Source: Gymnogyps californianus
Lineage: Eukaryota; Chordata; Aves; Accipitriformes; Cathartidae
NCBI RefSeq assembly: GCF_018139145.2
Contig: NC_059471.1
Span: forward strand, 214,663,494-214,727,493
DNA length: 64,000 nt
Direction of reading: 5' to 3'
Position 1 is the stretch's first letter, and every line of letters starts with the position of its first letter. Below are positions 39,585 through 51,379 of this stretch, in pieces. Both the position numbers and the translations under genes were made by a program. Under the pieces are notes generated by a model. That model had not been told where the DNA came from and ran no database searches. It saw nothing but the letters and a program-made list of their open reading frames with translations.

Positions 39585-41034
39585 ATTTTTGCAGTTTGAA
39601 AGCCAGATTCAGCCATAAAAACTCTATTCACTGTTTTTATCTCTGTAATGGAAAAGATGAGTCAATCACTAACCCAGTGCTTGGGCCTGAATCTCTTGTC
39701 CCCAAAGCTGGCACAAACAGAAGTAACTCAAATGAATTATCTGGCATTACACCAGGATGAAAGTAGAGCAACTGAGAGAAGAATAATATTCCTCTGTGCA
39801 CGAAGCTGAAGAGGTTTATTTTAGTTTCTTTTATTCCCAGGCTTTTCAGCTGGGAACACTATTTTTTTTTAACTTCATATGGTGTAACTTGAGGCTGCTA
39901 TAAAAACTCCTCTATTCTTTTGAAAGTCAGGCTTCCTTCTTCCTTTGTAGCATCCGTAACCCTTGACTCTCTCACGGAAAACGTGTTCCTCAAAGATTCC
40001 TCACAAGAGTGATTGATTCAAGGTTGGTTTTCTACTTGATTTCATTTCGTGCAACAGGGAATATAAGCAACATTGACCTAATCTTATCACCTGAGGCATG
40101 GAAAAACAAATAAATTAAAGTGAATGATTTGCGTTTGCTGCAAGCATCCATGGCTGTTTGCCCATAGGATCAATTTTATGGACTCGTCGGCCCCACATCC
40201 TGCAGGACCTGGGAGCCAAATCTACATGGCTTTTGTATAAGCCCAGCTCTGATTTATCCAGCCTGTTTGGATCCAATGCATCCTATGGCAGCCCAAGCTG
40301 CCAGCAGATGTCCAGAGCTCAGCTCACTCTGAGCATCATGTTGTTACATTGTACATTAACAATCCCCCAAATGACCACTGTCACCTTCCTCCAGTTACAT
40401 CCCTGCATCATTTAAGGCTTTTCTTATGTGGCTGAGATATGCCCACTGTGTGGACCGTATGCAGCACCACATGAGGGTATCTCAGGGAGGACAGATGTCG
40501 CACAAACCTTTGCTGTGTGACTGCAAGGACCCTTCTAGCACTCACATTGTGTTGGCTTTACTGGTGTCACGAAGGCTCTATCATCTTTCACTCTATCCTC
40601 AGTTACCCATCACAGTCGACATATGGACCAGTTGACACTATTTGCAAAACGAAAGTGGAAAGAGGAGCTGGAATGAGGCGTAAGCACATCCAGAACTGCA
40701 AGTCAGGCTTAACTGGTGGACAAAATTCAAAAATCTTTTGACAACCTTGTGACACATTTATCTCGCAGTTGGTGCTCCTCAGGAGCTCACTCCCAGGACG
40801 AGTGTCCAGGCTGAGCCAAGGAGATGGGGGAGCTGGGGCTGGCCAGCTGCAGCTCTTCCACCTGATTTCAGTTCAGATAGATACATTGCACAGCAGACAC
40901 AGGAAATCGCTAGCCAAGAACACAAACCAAAATATACACGGATCTTTAGTTTCATTTTAGCAGTCCCAAAAGGCAGCTGATTCTCATTAAAAGTATAATA
41001 CCTGAAAGGCTGGAAAGAGGAGGCACCTTTGCAA
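39585..41034. other. Non-coding sequence
   Basis: No gene is recognised; frames of 60-85 codons show no domains. Confidence 0.5.
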
Positions 41035-41710
41035 GAGACAGACTTGGCAGGAGCCTAATAGATCATCCTCTCCATCCCTCTATCACAAGGCAAGATCAGT
41101 TCTACCCAAGACCTTCTCAGTAAATGTTTGTCTAAGTTATTTTGAAAAGAGAAAGAAATACTGGAGTGAGTTCCCATCGCTTCCCCACGAAAGCTATTCC
41201 ATCACTAGTCCTAGCATTAAAAAGTTTTTTCAATGTCTAAACTAATAATATGAGATGAAGAGTTCAATATGACTTGTCAATCACAAACTACAGATGTTTC
41301 TCTGTAAATATTCTCACCAAAGTATCAGTTTTATTATTATTATGTTACTAGGATTATTCCAATTGCAGTACAATCTGAAGATCTCAGTTAGGGTCAGGAC
41401 AAAACTGAAGCAAGCCATCAGTTCAAACCATCAGTCAAAGCTACCAGTCAAACCACAGCCGTCAGCCAAACTGAACCAGTCTTATCTTCTTGGGACACTC
41501 TACACAGCCAAAGGCAAGGTCAGCCCAGGAAGCCACTGGGGATATCTTTCTTAAAAGCAATGTTTCAGAGAGGGATTAGATAGTATGTCCAAACGTCTAA
41601 GGCAACCAGCCCTTCCTGCAATTTCAGGCCAAAAGGTCTTGTCCTCAGCAGACACAGAGAAGAGATACACCTCTTTCTTTGCCACTATTGGATTCTTTGA
41701 AAGCTGTTGG
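41035..41710 (-). repeat. Ancient CR1 LINE fragments
   Basis: Two blocks read as reverse-complement CR1: 41035-41260 (TAATAGATCATCCTCTCCAT, TTCTACCCAAGACC) and 41560-41710 (GGCCAAAAGGTCTTGTCC, ACACCTCTTTCTTTGCC). Between them lies less similar sequence that includes a degenerate CAGTCAAACCA-type tandem (41416-41482). Probably one old element with an insertion or heavy decay. Confidence 0.55.
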
Positions 41711-42889
41711 CTTATCCTGCTTTGCTGCTCCCTTCTTTTGATCTAAACATCCTCAATGGCTTCCATCCTTTGCCATGGTCATGTTGGCTACACCCTGATC
41801 CTTGTTACCATCCTCTGGCCTCCTCCTCAAAAAATCTTGGAGCCCACCTGGCATCCACTGCAGTCAAAGAGAAGATAACCTCTAGGTGGTCCAGCCTTTA
41901 AATATAGGTTTCCCAAGCTGCACTAAACCAGCAGCTTTTCCCTTCACATGGAGTCTGTGCTCAGTGGGACTTGCCCATTGCATCCAGTCTGGCTGTATTT
42001 TTACTGTTCAAGCAACAAAGTAAGCTGTGGTTGAAAGCATTTCCCTAATACTTTGGTTTCCTCTTCAGTTCCTGTCCCCTTGTTTTGTTTTGTTTAATTT
42101 AATGTCTCAGGATGATTTAGAAACTCACAGGAACCCAAGGGGATTGCAGCCACTGAGATTTATTTGGTGCAGCAGCCCTGGAAGCGGCACAAAGCATCAA
42201 GCTGCGTGTTGTCCTGTGTTTCAGGTCTTGCCATCTCTTCCTGCCTGTTGCTCTGTTTCCACCAGATATTCCCATCCCTGGAGCAGAGCTGGCAGAATGA
42301 ATGGCAAGACTGGTCCTGATCCTGTGAAAGCAGTCCTCTGTACTACTTTCAACTATTCTAGCAATCTCTGTAGTGAAAGCCACTGGTCAGCTGTGGGGGA
42401 GGGTGGTAAAACCAGCCAGAATTGTTAACTTCTGAAATGTTTATAATTCAGATCCACAGGCCTAAAGTTTGACAGCATGAGGATGCCACTATGATACTGT
42501 CGAAGGTACAAAGTGGAATCAACAGAGTAAAATTAGTATAAATTTTCAAATGGACACTTATTTTGATGCAGGTAATCTTCTTTTGTAGAGTAAGTCCATG
42601 AAAGCAGGTTAAAGGCAGACCAAAATATATCAGCCTGTCAATGAAAGAAATGCATCTTCCCAGCAATATGTATTGACAAGACTGTACTAGGTTAATTAGC
42701 TTGGTAGTCAACAGCATTGCACACCGTTTAACCTTTGCATTGAGCTTCTCAGTCATGTGCTTTTCTCTCTTAAAAACAAAAAAGCAATGTTGGGGAAAGA
42801 TGTCAAACCTTGTATGACTCCAGATAGCAGCTGGAACATAGATAAGTTTCTACTTACAAAAACCTTTCTCCGAAAGACTTTTAAGCTGG
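41711..42889. other. Non-coding sequence
   Basis: No gene is recognised. A 133-codon plus-strand frame at 42027-42428 shows no domain. A short (TGTTT)n stretch lies near 42080. Confidence 0.5.
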
Positions 42890-43025
42890 GCTTCTATGTC
42901 CACCACTCGGTAATTTCTTTTCCTCCCTGAATCTATCCATTGCTCTAATAAAAACATTACCTCTCTCTACAAACCTTGTGTTACTCATATCCTCAGGACA
43001 TCAGGGCTACAGAAACACTCCTATT
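42890..43025 (+). repeat. Ancient amniote repeat tail, unnamed
   Basis: TTGCTCTAATAAAAACATTA followed by CCTCTCTCTACAAACCTTG and ATCCTCAGGACATCAGGGCT resembles a tail I recall from old interspersed repeats in reptiles (GGTCCAATAAAAGATATTAC, then CACGGCTAC). I cannot give the family name with confidence. Confidence 0.45.
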
Positions 43026-43140
43026 AAAAAGTCAAATGAATAATACATTAAGGAGGATTTCTCTGTAAACATGTCTTTCATGCCTTGTGTTTACTTACTC
43101 ATAAAAAAACATGAAGAGAGAGCTTTGCTTTACAGCTCAA

Positions 43141-43265
43141 GAAAGGTGCAGAGAAGGATGACAAAGATGATAAAAAAGTGTGGAATAGTAGCCCGAGGAG
43201 GAACAATTAAATAACCTTGGACTCATTTCCAGGCTGAAGAGGTGGCTGAGGGAGTACAAGAAAGG
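43141..43265 (+). repeat. Ancient CR1 LINE fragment
   Basis: GGTGCAGAGAAGGATGACAA, AGATGATAAAAAAGTGTGG, TCCAGGCTGAAGAGGTGGCT and GAGGGAGTACAAGAAAGG follow, in order, the CR1 coding stretch for ERVQRRATK...[13 protein letters not shown]. It is decayed and short. Confidence 0.65.
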
Positions 43266-44694
43266 TCTATCACACTTCTATCCCTCTCCTAAATGGTTTT
43301 CTGTTGTTTGACACCAAACCAACAGACTGCAAGGAGCATTCCCATAGGGCTCTCCTGGCCCTGCAGATGCTGTAAAACGAAAGAGGGACAGGGAATAAGC
43401 TCAAGGGCTGGGCTGCTGCTTGCAGGCTTCACGCTCACCAATATATCCTCGTGCCACATCCCAAGGTATAAAACATTTGCTGTCAGGTTCCTGCTATGAA
43501 GCACAACTCTAGCAGGCTCCACCGCAGCCTTATTGTTGTGACCTTGACCTGAAAACAAGATAATGAAGGTATGGAGATAATAAAGACAATGCAGATGATG
43601 ATAACAAACCTGTCTCAGGACCATGGGAACATAAGACATGTCATGAAGAAGAGCCAGGGCCAAGTGTAACATAGTGTGGACGTAGCCAGGAACCAGTTCC
43701 AGGACAGGCCTGTTTTGATTTAGCAGTCTAGATATAGCCATTTTTAGCCACCTAAACATTTTTAGGTGTTTCTCCACAGAGCAACAACCTTGGTGAGACC
43801 AAAGGCCAGAAGGGACCAGATTCTGGTCAAAAAACAACCTTCATGGAGGCCCAGGTAAGGGCAGTCCACAGCAGAAAACCACCTTTTATTCCTTGCCCCA
43901 TCTGTGGTCTGAAGACTCCCTTTAGACGCTGAAGTTGACTCCCAGTTCCTTCTTCCAAGTCACCTCTATTTTTCAAACGTTATTCTCCTGTGTTTCTAGC
44001 CACCCCTGGCTGTGCTAAAACATTTTGGCCATGCAAACACTTTGGTTCCTCAAGACAGGCCATGGACCTGTGTAGCTGATTTTTCTTTCAGTCCCAAGCA
44101 CACTGTGCCCAGTGTCGTAACGGGACCTGTAATCCGCAGCAATGGAAACAATTCATTATAATAATTAAATCAGTGTTTCATTTCTCAGTATGACCTTATT
44201 TTGCCTGGCTGTTGGCCTGCAAGGGCACCTCTGGGATTCATTGCAGTGTTGCACATTGCTGAGGGAGGTAGCTTTGCTGTCTCCCAGCCTTACAGGGCAA
44301 TACTTCCTCTGGAGCAGATGCTTGGTGCCATGTCTCAGCCTCGTTTCACACAGCAATAAGGCTTGTGGAGCCATGTCCTGTGTCTGTCCCTCGCTCCATA
44401 CCTTTGGGACAGTTTGAAGAAGATCAGACTGAGGGCTCTGAGTATTTCACATTTCACAGAAAGACGCAGACGGTAGAAGATGGAGACCCATCCTCACCTA
44501 CGAAGGCTGCAGTTGTAAACACAACCCTTATTAGACCTTGGAGAATCCACACAGGAGAAACCTCTGTGCTGCTGCTTGGGCCCTGCAAGTAGGTGAAAGA
44601 CATCAGTCCCCTGCAGCAAATCCACAGGTAATTCATGAAATGACTTCTTTCTTCCTTACACTGTCAGCTTGGAAATAACCCATCCCAGCGCTGC
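43266..44694. other. Non-coding sequence
   Basis: No gene is supported. A 182-codon minus-strand frame (43289-43837) has no recognisable domain, and about one such frame is expected by chance in a window of this size. Confidence 0.5.
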
Positions 44695-44760
44695 ATTCTC
44701 CTTCTGTGGGAAAGGGGGAAACTGAGGCGGGGAACTTGCTCTGTGCTGTCGAAGGGAAGA
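44695..44760 (-). repeat. MIR-like SINE remnant
   Basis: TGTGGGAAAGGGGGAAACTG, AGGCGGGGAACTTGCTC on the plus strand is the reverse complement of the MIR segment that reads GAGCAAGT...CTCAGTTTCCCCATCTGTA. Confidence 0.5.
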
Positions 44761-47189
44761 CGACCCCAGATTTCCTAAGCTGGGTGCTTTATCCCCCACA
44801 TCGCACCGCTGTGCAACAATTTAAGCCACACAATTGCCAGCTCTGCTTTCATGGGACAGTGGCTGCAGGGGGTGGTTACAGAGAAGGAGCCCCAAAAACC
44901 CCTTTCCGCAGCTCTCGTGGAGTCTGCCAGCATCTGGACAGCCCACAGTTTCCCCAGTCTAAAACAATTCCCCCGCCAACATCAAATATTCGTTTCCTGG
45001 AGGGGGAGGGAGGCCAGTCGATGTTTTGGGGAGAGGAGGAAACCAATGTACTTGACTAGAACGTGGGAGGTGGCTAATCATAAAAGATCATGGTAGAAAT
45101 CATCAGTGAAAACACAAAAGAAGACAGGATGTTATCACCACCAGACATGATTAAGAGCATTATTTGGATGTCAGAGAATCGGTCAATGTATTTAATGCCT
45201 ACCAGGAGAATTCTGCTGCAGGATTTCAGTTTATACCTGAGAAAACAATCTTATTTCTAACTGCAAGTTTAAGATTGGAAAGTGGGAGGAACTTACGAAC
45301 CCAAGCCATATCCTACATTTTCAATGAGCATTAGACAGCCTTTGAGTGAGGGAGTTTGTATGACTCCCTTCCATAGACTGTCAACTTTGAAAACTAACGA
45401 TGACAGGGTACTGCAAGCTAGAATCAAAAAGTGTGGGGAAACACCTGGAGATGAACATTTCAATGAAGAACATGGATCACGTTTTAATTGCCCTCTTTAT
45501 TTCTGTATTTCGGTGGAATGCTCCTAAAGCAACCATTAATCAATTGAATTCTCATGAGAAAGAGTCAGGGCTTGTTTCACTTATCTACACTTAGATGCCT
45601 GGAGCCATCTGAGATGCCCAGGGTATCTGAGACATTCAGATAAGGCTGGCTACGTAGGACATGTGCCTTTCTGGATGTGTGGCTAGAAGCCGAGCGTGAT
45701 GGCATGATACTCAGGCACATCTAAAATTGCACTAGACACCTACGACAGAGCAACTGTCTGGCACCCTCAAAGTCCAGGCCCCCTGCTACAAAATCAGCTC
45801 CATTTTCTGCCAAGAATGTGACATTTAAGTGCAATCCAGCAAGTGATAAACCTGTAAATGACGAGAAAAGTTAAAGAGCAGTCTGGCACTTCCCAGACAA
45901 CCAGCTAGTCCCTAAAGTAAAGTATTTTACTAACTTTTATTTTTAAGCTTTTCTTTAGCAAACATAGCATGTCTGAATACAAATTATCACAAAGATCAAG
46001 ATGTTCAGATCTGAAAATACCTCAAAACAACTTTCTGCTTTAACCTTTGCATATTTTACATTTTTTTTCCTTATAATCATATTCCACCCACTAAAGGACT
46101 TCAGAAGCACCGGAAAGCAATGCTTCTATAGTGGGTATTTGTTAGAACATAATGTCTGCTATAAAAAGTAGCTGGGAATTATTAGAAAGTGTCCTGAAAT
46201 AAATGTTCCTCATTAGACCTATGCTAATTCAGAGGATCATATCATTTTGAAACAAGGAAGTATACGCAAATAACATCTGTCTCACAATTAGAAAATGGCC
46301 CCAAGCCTAAAAGTTCAAGTCTGGATCTAGATCTTACACCTCACGAAGTGTCAAGAGCTCCAGACTTGGGATCTTCCTGAATAAAACATCAGAAACAAAT
46401 TAGAAATAAGACTAACAGCAGCACAGAGAGGTCCCAGCACCCAGAGGCTCTGATGAGCCCAATGGGCAAGTCAGGTATGGAGGCACAGGTATCAGATAAA
46501 TTCAGTGATCGGGAGAGGGAGATCATACATCAAGTCTCTAGCAGCTACAAGAATTTAATGCAGACGTACTATAACCATCCTCTGGTCCTTTAACCGTATA
46601 ACTGACATTTCTGTCCCAGCTGTTCAGTACACCAACCGCATTTACCAGGGACAAGGTGGTACATGGTAAGGACAACTAGACGTGGATAGCCACATCTTCA
46701 CAGGAATGGATTTACCCGGAAAGTTCACAGGACTTCAAATCCCTCCCTTTCCTTCCCCCATTAGCATGCTGGCAGAGCAGATGTTCTTATATCACATTGA
46801 TTTGCATACCAGAGATTTACACCAGCCTATGTCTGTTCACGAGAGATATTTATACCCGAAGGAAACAGCACTTTGGGGTGTAGAAATGACAGCACAGACT
46901 GCAAAAAAAAACCAAAACAGTGAGGTAAACCTGTTGTATGTGGTGTCAGCTTGGTACCCATGGAGGATGAGGTCCAGCCTGGAGCCTACTCTTCAAGAAA
47001 TGTGTGGAACAAAAGAGGATGGCAAGAAAGACCTCAGAGGCTAAGAAAACATCATCTACAAGGAAAAGTAGACTGAATCGGAGCAATTTACCATTAAGAC
47101 AAGACAAATTCAGTGCAGGCAACAGGGTGCCCAGTCTCTGAGAATTACTAATGGCAAATTAACTAAGGAAAATTATAATAGGCCAAACA
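44761..47189. other. Non-coding sequence
   Basis: No gene is supported. Near 45590-45760 the words CACTTAGATGCC, GCACATCTAAAATTGCAC and GACACCTACGAC recall the unnamed ancient repeat noted at 13540. A 120-codon frame at 46682-47044 has no domain. Confidence 0.45.
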
Positions 47190-47590
47190 CACAGTAATAC
47201 TTCCTTCAATACTCTCAGCCTCCAGCAATTTGTATTTCCAGGACTTCCTAAGCCAGAGAGGGTCTACTGGAATTTAATAGCCCTCAGGGGATTTTATCTG
47301 TGTATTTGTCTAAGTGCTTTTTGAACCTGCCTAAGCTTTCAGTCGTCACAATATCCGCCAGTGAGAGGTTTCGTAACTTAATTACAGGCCTTGCATGCTG
47401 CATGAAGAACTACATCTGCATGTTTGCTTGAATCTATTTCTTTCATATAATTTGATAATTTGATGTTCTTGTACTAGAAAAGACTCTGAGCAATCATGTC
47501 CTACATGTTGTCTCAATGGTACTCATGATTTTATAGGTCTGTGTCATATCACAGGATAAGAAGCCAGAGGCTTCAGCTTTATTGGGATGG
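47190..47590 (-). repeat. Ancient CR1-type LINE fragment
   Basis: On the plus strand the order CTGTGTATTTGTCTAAGTGC, TTTTTGAACCTGC, TTCGTAACTTAATTAC and CATGATTTTATAGGTCTGTG, then TCATATCACAGG, matches the reverse complement of an old CR1-type 3' coding region. It is strongly diverged. Confidence 0.55.
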
Positions 47591-48764
47591 ATTTGGGCTG
47601 GATGTTAATGAAAAATTATCTTTCTAGTGGTAAAGAGAATGAGATGTTGAAATAGATTGTATGGTAAGAGGATTAAGCTTGATTGCATATGTGTCAAGAA
47701 GGCAGACAATCAATGATGTTCATGGTGCAGTTTATCCCACTCTGAAGTAAATGTCCACGTTCAGTCAATTAAATTGCACTTTAAATTCCACTGGTTATTG
47801 ACTAGATCTCCAATGACAACAATGAAGCCTCAGCAGCCTCCTCACAGGGAAATAACTAAAGTTAGAGGAGAAGAATCCCACCCATTTGAGTCAACCCAGG
47901 CAAAGCAGGACTGCCAAACTTCCATCTTTAGCAAAACTGCAGCAATTGTTAGAAGCTACTGAAATGCCATGACAATGATTTGAGTTATTGCCTTCAAATA
48001 CTTGCTTTTCCTACGCGTTCTTTGATGATAAGCACACGTAACACCAGTTCAACTCCCATATATTCTTCTGACTTTGCAAATTGGGCAGTGAAGCTGCAAA
48101 CAGTGGCTGTGCTCTGCCAGGTCATGGAGTAGAAGTGAAGCCAAGACGCTGAACTGTGGTAGGAAAGGATAGCATCACTTGAGTTTCCTTGTGCTGAGCA
48201 GAGCCCTGTAACAGATATTTTTCCCACTGACAGTCTAATGCTGTGCCTCTGCCCACCAGGATGCTCCCTCCTGTCCCAAACCTCCAGGGACTTGAGGGAT
48301 CCACAACTGGCCTTCTCCTCTCCCAGTTGTCTTCAGTACCTTTTCTGTCTGAGTTTTGCCCTTCAGGCCTTCCTTAGGCCCCAAGCCAGAAGCCCTCAAA
48401 GTCCACGAAGGGACAGCTGCTGACTTTGGGAGGGCTTAGCTCACCCAAAATTACTTCCATGGTGGAAATGACTAAAAGAGGACCTTGACTCTGACAGGCA
48501 TCACCTTCTCAGCCAAGACACAAGCATCCTCAGTACCACGGACCTATCTGGATTCCACAGCCCAGATCCACATAAGTATTCAGGCTCCTAAATCATAGCT
48601 ACATTAAAAGCAGTAGAAAGATGAAGCCTCCATGAAGTTCCATGTCCAAGGTCCCTCATGGAACTGATTCCTCGGTCACTGCAACCACTATGGCTAATTC
48701 TGTGTCAGATGATAGCTAATCACCACCTCTCCATTCCTTCCGGGTACCTTTCATTATCCCTACG
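47591..48764. other. Non-coding sequence
   Basis: No gene or clear repeat is recognised. Confidence 0.5.
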
Positions 48765-49061
48765 TCTAATTAGCTAGATCTAAAGGAATGCTAAAATAAA
48801 ATTTTTCATGAATAATGGCCCTTCTTAAATCTATGTACCATAATAATGGCAATTAATTTGAACAGGCCATTTAAAAGCTATTGTATTGAGCTCAGCACAA
48901 GCCCAACTGACACGCAAAAGCCTTTTATAACCCGGTACTCTCTGCACTATCATCAATTATCTCCTAATTAAACAACAAAGTTCCCTTGCAATGCCCCAGT
49001 TAGGCATCATTACTAAACATTTTGCCATCTCTTAGTGGATTAATGTGGCTAATTAAACAAC
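48765..49061. promoter_or_regulatory. Candidate enhancer: homeodomain-site cluster
   Basis: Four homeodomain-core words lie within 300 bp: TAATTAG (48767), AATTAATT (48851), TAATTAA (48965) and TAATTAA (49050). The last two are part of an identical 13-mer, CTAATTAAACAAC, at 48964-48976 and 49049-49061, which joins a homeodomain core to a forkhead-like AAACAA. The patch is AT-rich, free of recognised transposons and without long frames, as expected for a conserved developmental enhancer. Conservation was not tested, and in AT-rich DNA such words also occur by chance. Confidence 0.3.
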
Positions 49062-51222
49062 TTGCAGCATGGAGTCAAGATTGTGACACGATACTTAAAA
49101 TGAGGTGTGCAAATCTCTATAAATTGTTTGAAGTCAAAACCTGCTTGGCCTCTATCGACAGAAAGGATTACTTTGAAAGTCAATAGCTTTATTCTGTTAT
49201 TTTTTTCCCATCCTGGGGGAATAAAAACAAAAAAACTGCCCACAAACTCCAATAACAAATTGCCGTTGGAAATGTTGGCTTTTCCATGCTCAAAGAAGAG
49301 ACAGCTCATTTGCTCAAAGTTTTCAGGGGGTGGGAGTGTGAAGGTTTTACAAAAAGGGTTTGATCAAAAATCTCCCAATAAATTTTCCATCAGTGATGAA
49401 ATCTGAATCCTTCAGCTTCACCTGTACACCTGCTGGGAAGACCTCACTCCATACCGGAGCTCAACTTCACCTGTAACAGGGAACTCCCGCTGGAACTGTT
49501 CATATGCCACTATATCCAGTAGAAGGAGTTTGGGGATGATTTCTTTCCATCAGCAGGCTAACCTGCTGCTGGGAGTGACCAGGCACAGGTTACTAGTGCT
49601 ATGATTGCCTGAGTGTTTCCAGATCCAGTCTACTTCCAGGAAACTTGTGGGTTTGCAGATTCAACCTCAGCAGCTGCCAGCTTTCCAGTTTGTGATGCAG
49701 CTGCCACTTTCCAGATGTTGTTCTGCTAACATCCACCTTGTAGGATCTCTGTTCTGAACCGTACATTTCAGATCAACAGCTACGGAAAGACGTGAAGGTC
49801 TGTTTAACCTAAAGAGAAAAGATTTTGAGTTGCAAACCCATACTATATGTGAGGCCACTCATAGCGCACCTGTCTGTCTCCACTGACCCTAGGGGATTAG
49901 CCAGAGTTAGACATCTGACATTCAAATTTTGGAGTCAGAAATTTCTCATAATTCACAGCACCAAGCACAATGGGTTCCTAATCCACAATGAGGAGCACAT
50001 CACTAATGAAATGCTTATAATCTTTAAAGGAGGAGCCTCATCCAGGACAAAGCATAGCATTGCTATTTTCTGTTTACAGCAGCTGAGAGTGTGAATAAGC
50101 TGTTTTAGGATGTCTGAGATTCCTCCTTGGAGCTGTACTGGGGATTGTTCACATGTCCCAGTGACCCTGATGACTATGTTGACACCCAAATCCATGACAG
50201 CAAAGGGCAAACCCAAATCACTGTTCTTCTACCCTAGGAAGCAGTAAACCAACAACCTGCCCGTGAAAAAATATCTTAGAAAAACATGATTAGGTGGTAC
50301 AGCAATAAACAGCATGCTAGGTATTTTCGTGTCCTAAGCTATGTCTGAGGATGTGCGGAGGGTTCAGATTTGTATTCAGATAAGGCGATCACAGTGAAAC
50401 TGAAACTCCCTGCATGATAACTAGTTCTTACTAATGTCAAGGATGTTGCCTGAGTTATTATAAAATCTGAGGCACCTACCAGAAGCAAGCATGTCCCATA
50501 TCATGTTGTTGGATGGCACTCAAAAAATACCCATGAAACAGTTGGCTTTTACACTCTCCACTAGGAGGCAGTCATTAAATCACTTTTAATTTGCAGACGA
50601 CGACCTTGACTTTTCACTTCATCTGCCCCGCTGGGTTGAGCAATGGCTGCTGTTCTTCTCTTTGTGTCAAATTGAGCGCAGAAGGATTCAAAGCGAAAGT
50701 CGCACGCACACACATATGAAAATGATCCCTTTGGTTTTTCTGTGGTCTACAGTTTGATCACCGAATCACCTTGGAAGACACCTGACTGCATCTCTGGCAG
50801 GTTGGACGGAGATATCCTGGTTATCCATCTCTATTCTGCTGTGGCCTTCAGTGTGCTTACCGCTCTAGGATGCCGCCATCTGATCCCAGACCAACGCCGT
50901 CATATGTCACATGAATTAGAATAAAACCTACTCATGTACGAACGCGCACTTCCTGCCTTCTTATCAGCCTCGCATGTATCGTCATCCTCTGCTTATTATA
51001 GTGCCCAGTGCCCGGTCACAAGTGATCACTTCCCCTTTCTCCCTTTACACTGCAGGGTATTGCACAAACAGAAAACCAGTCCCTACCCAAACCGAACAAA
51101 CTGGTCAGAGGGAGGGAAAGTACGTTTTCTGAGCAAGGGGTACAAATGCTTGCTGATGGGCTCAGCAGAGCAGCCTGACAAAGAACAGGCAAATAGACCT
51201 GTGCAATAATAAAAGTGATACC
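49062..51222. other. Non-coding sequence
   Basis: No gene or repeat recognised; frames are short. Confidence 0.5.
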
Positions 51223-51379
51223 TCAAAGTTCAGGCTGCAGGAGGAAGGCCAGATCCAGGACGTCGTTAGTGAGTGGATTGGCAGCGTAAGTTGGACAGTG
51301 GTACAACTCCTCCAACATGTAGGTGACAGCCCTCTGCTTGGTCATCTGGAGAGCTAGTGCTGTCTCTACTGCAAGGAAC
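51223..51379 (-). CDS. Possible terminal coding exon, unidentified
   Basis: On the minus strand an acceptor-like sequence (TCTTGTTCTTCAG) ends at 51380. After one base of split codon, 51 codons follow with no stop, ending in TGA at 51223-51225. Codons in this frame favour G or C in the third position (CTG, GAG, CAG, GCC, AAC, GAC), unlike the flanking DNA. The peptide contains TKQRAVTYMLEELYHCPTYA and ends NDVLDLAFLLQPEL, plausible as folded protein, but I recognise no family. The 89-codon open frame continues upstream of the acceptor into a Cys/Gly-rich stretch that looks like intron. No upstream partner exon and no clear polyadenylation signal were found. It could be the last exon of an unseen gene, a decayed exon, or chance. 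Confidence 0.25.

Noticed and set aside
43289..43837. 182-codon minus-strand open frame
   Set aside because: No domain, no codon bias seen, no splice context; roughly one frame of this length is expected by chance in 64 kb.
44365..44592. HTGET in a translated frame, recalling zinc-finger linkers
   Set aside because: No Cys2-His2 finger pattern on either side; a chance pentapeptide.
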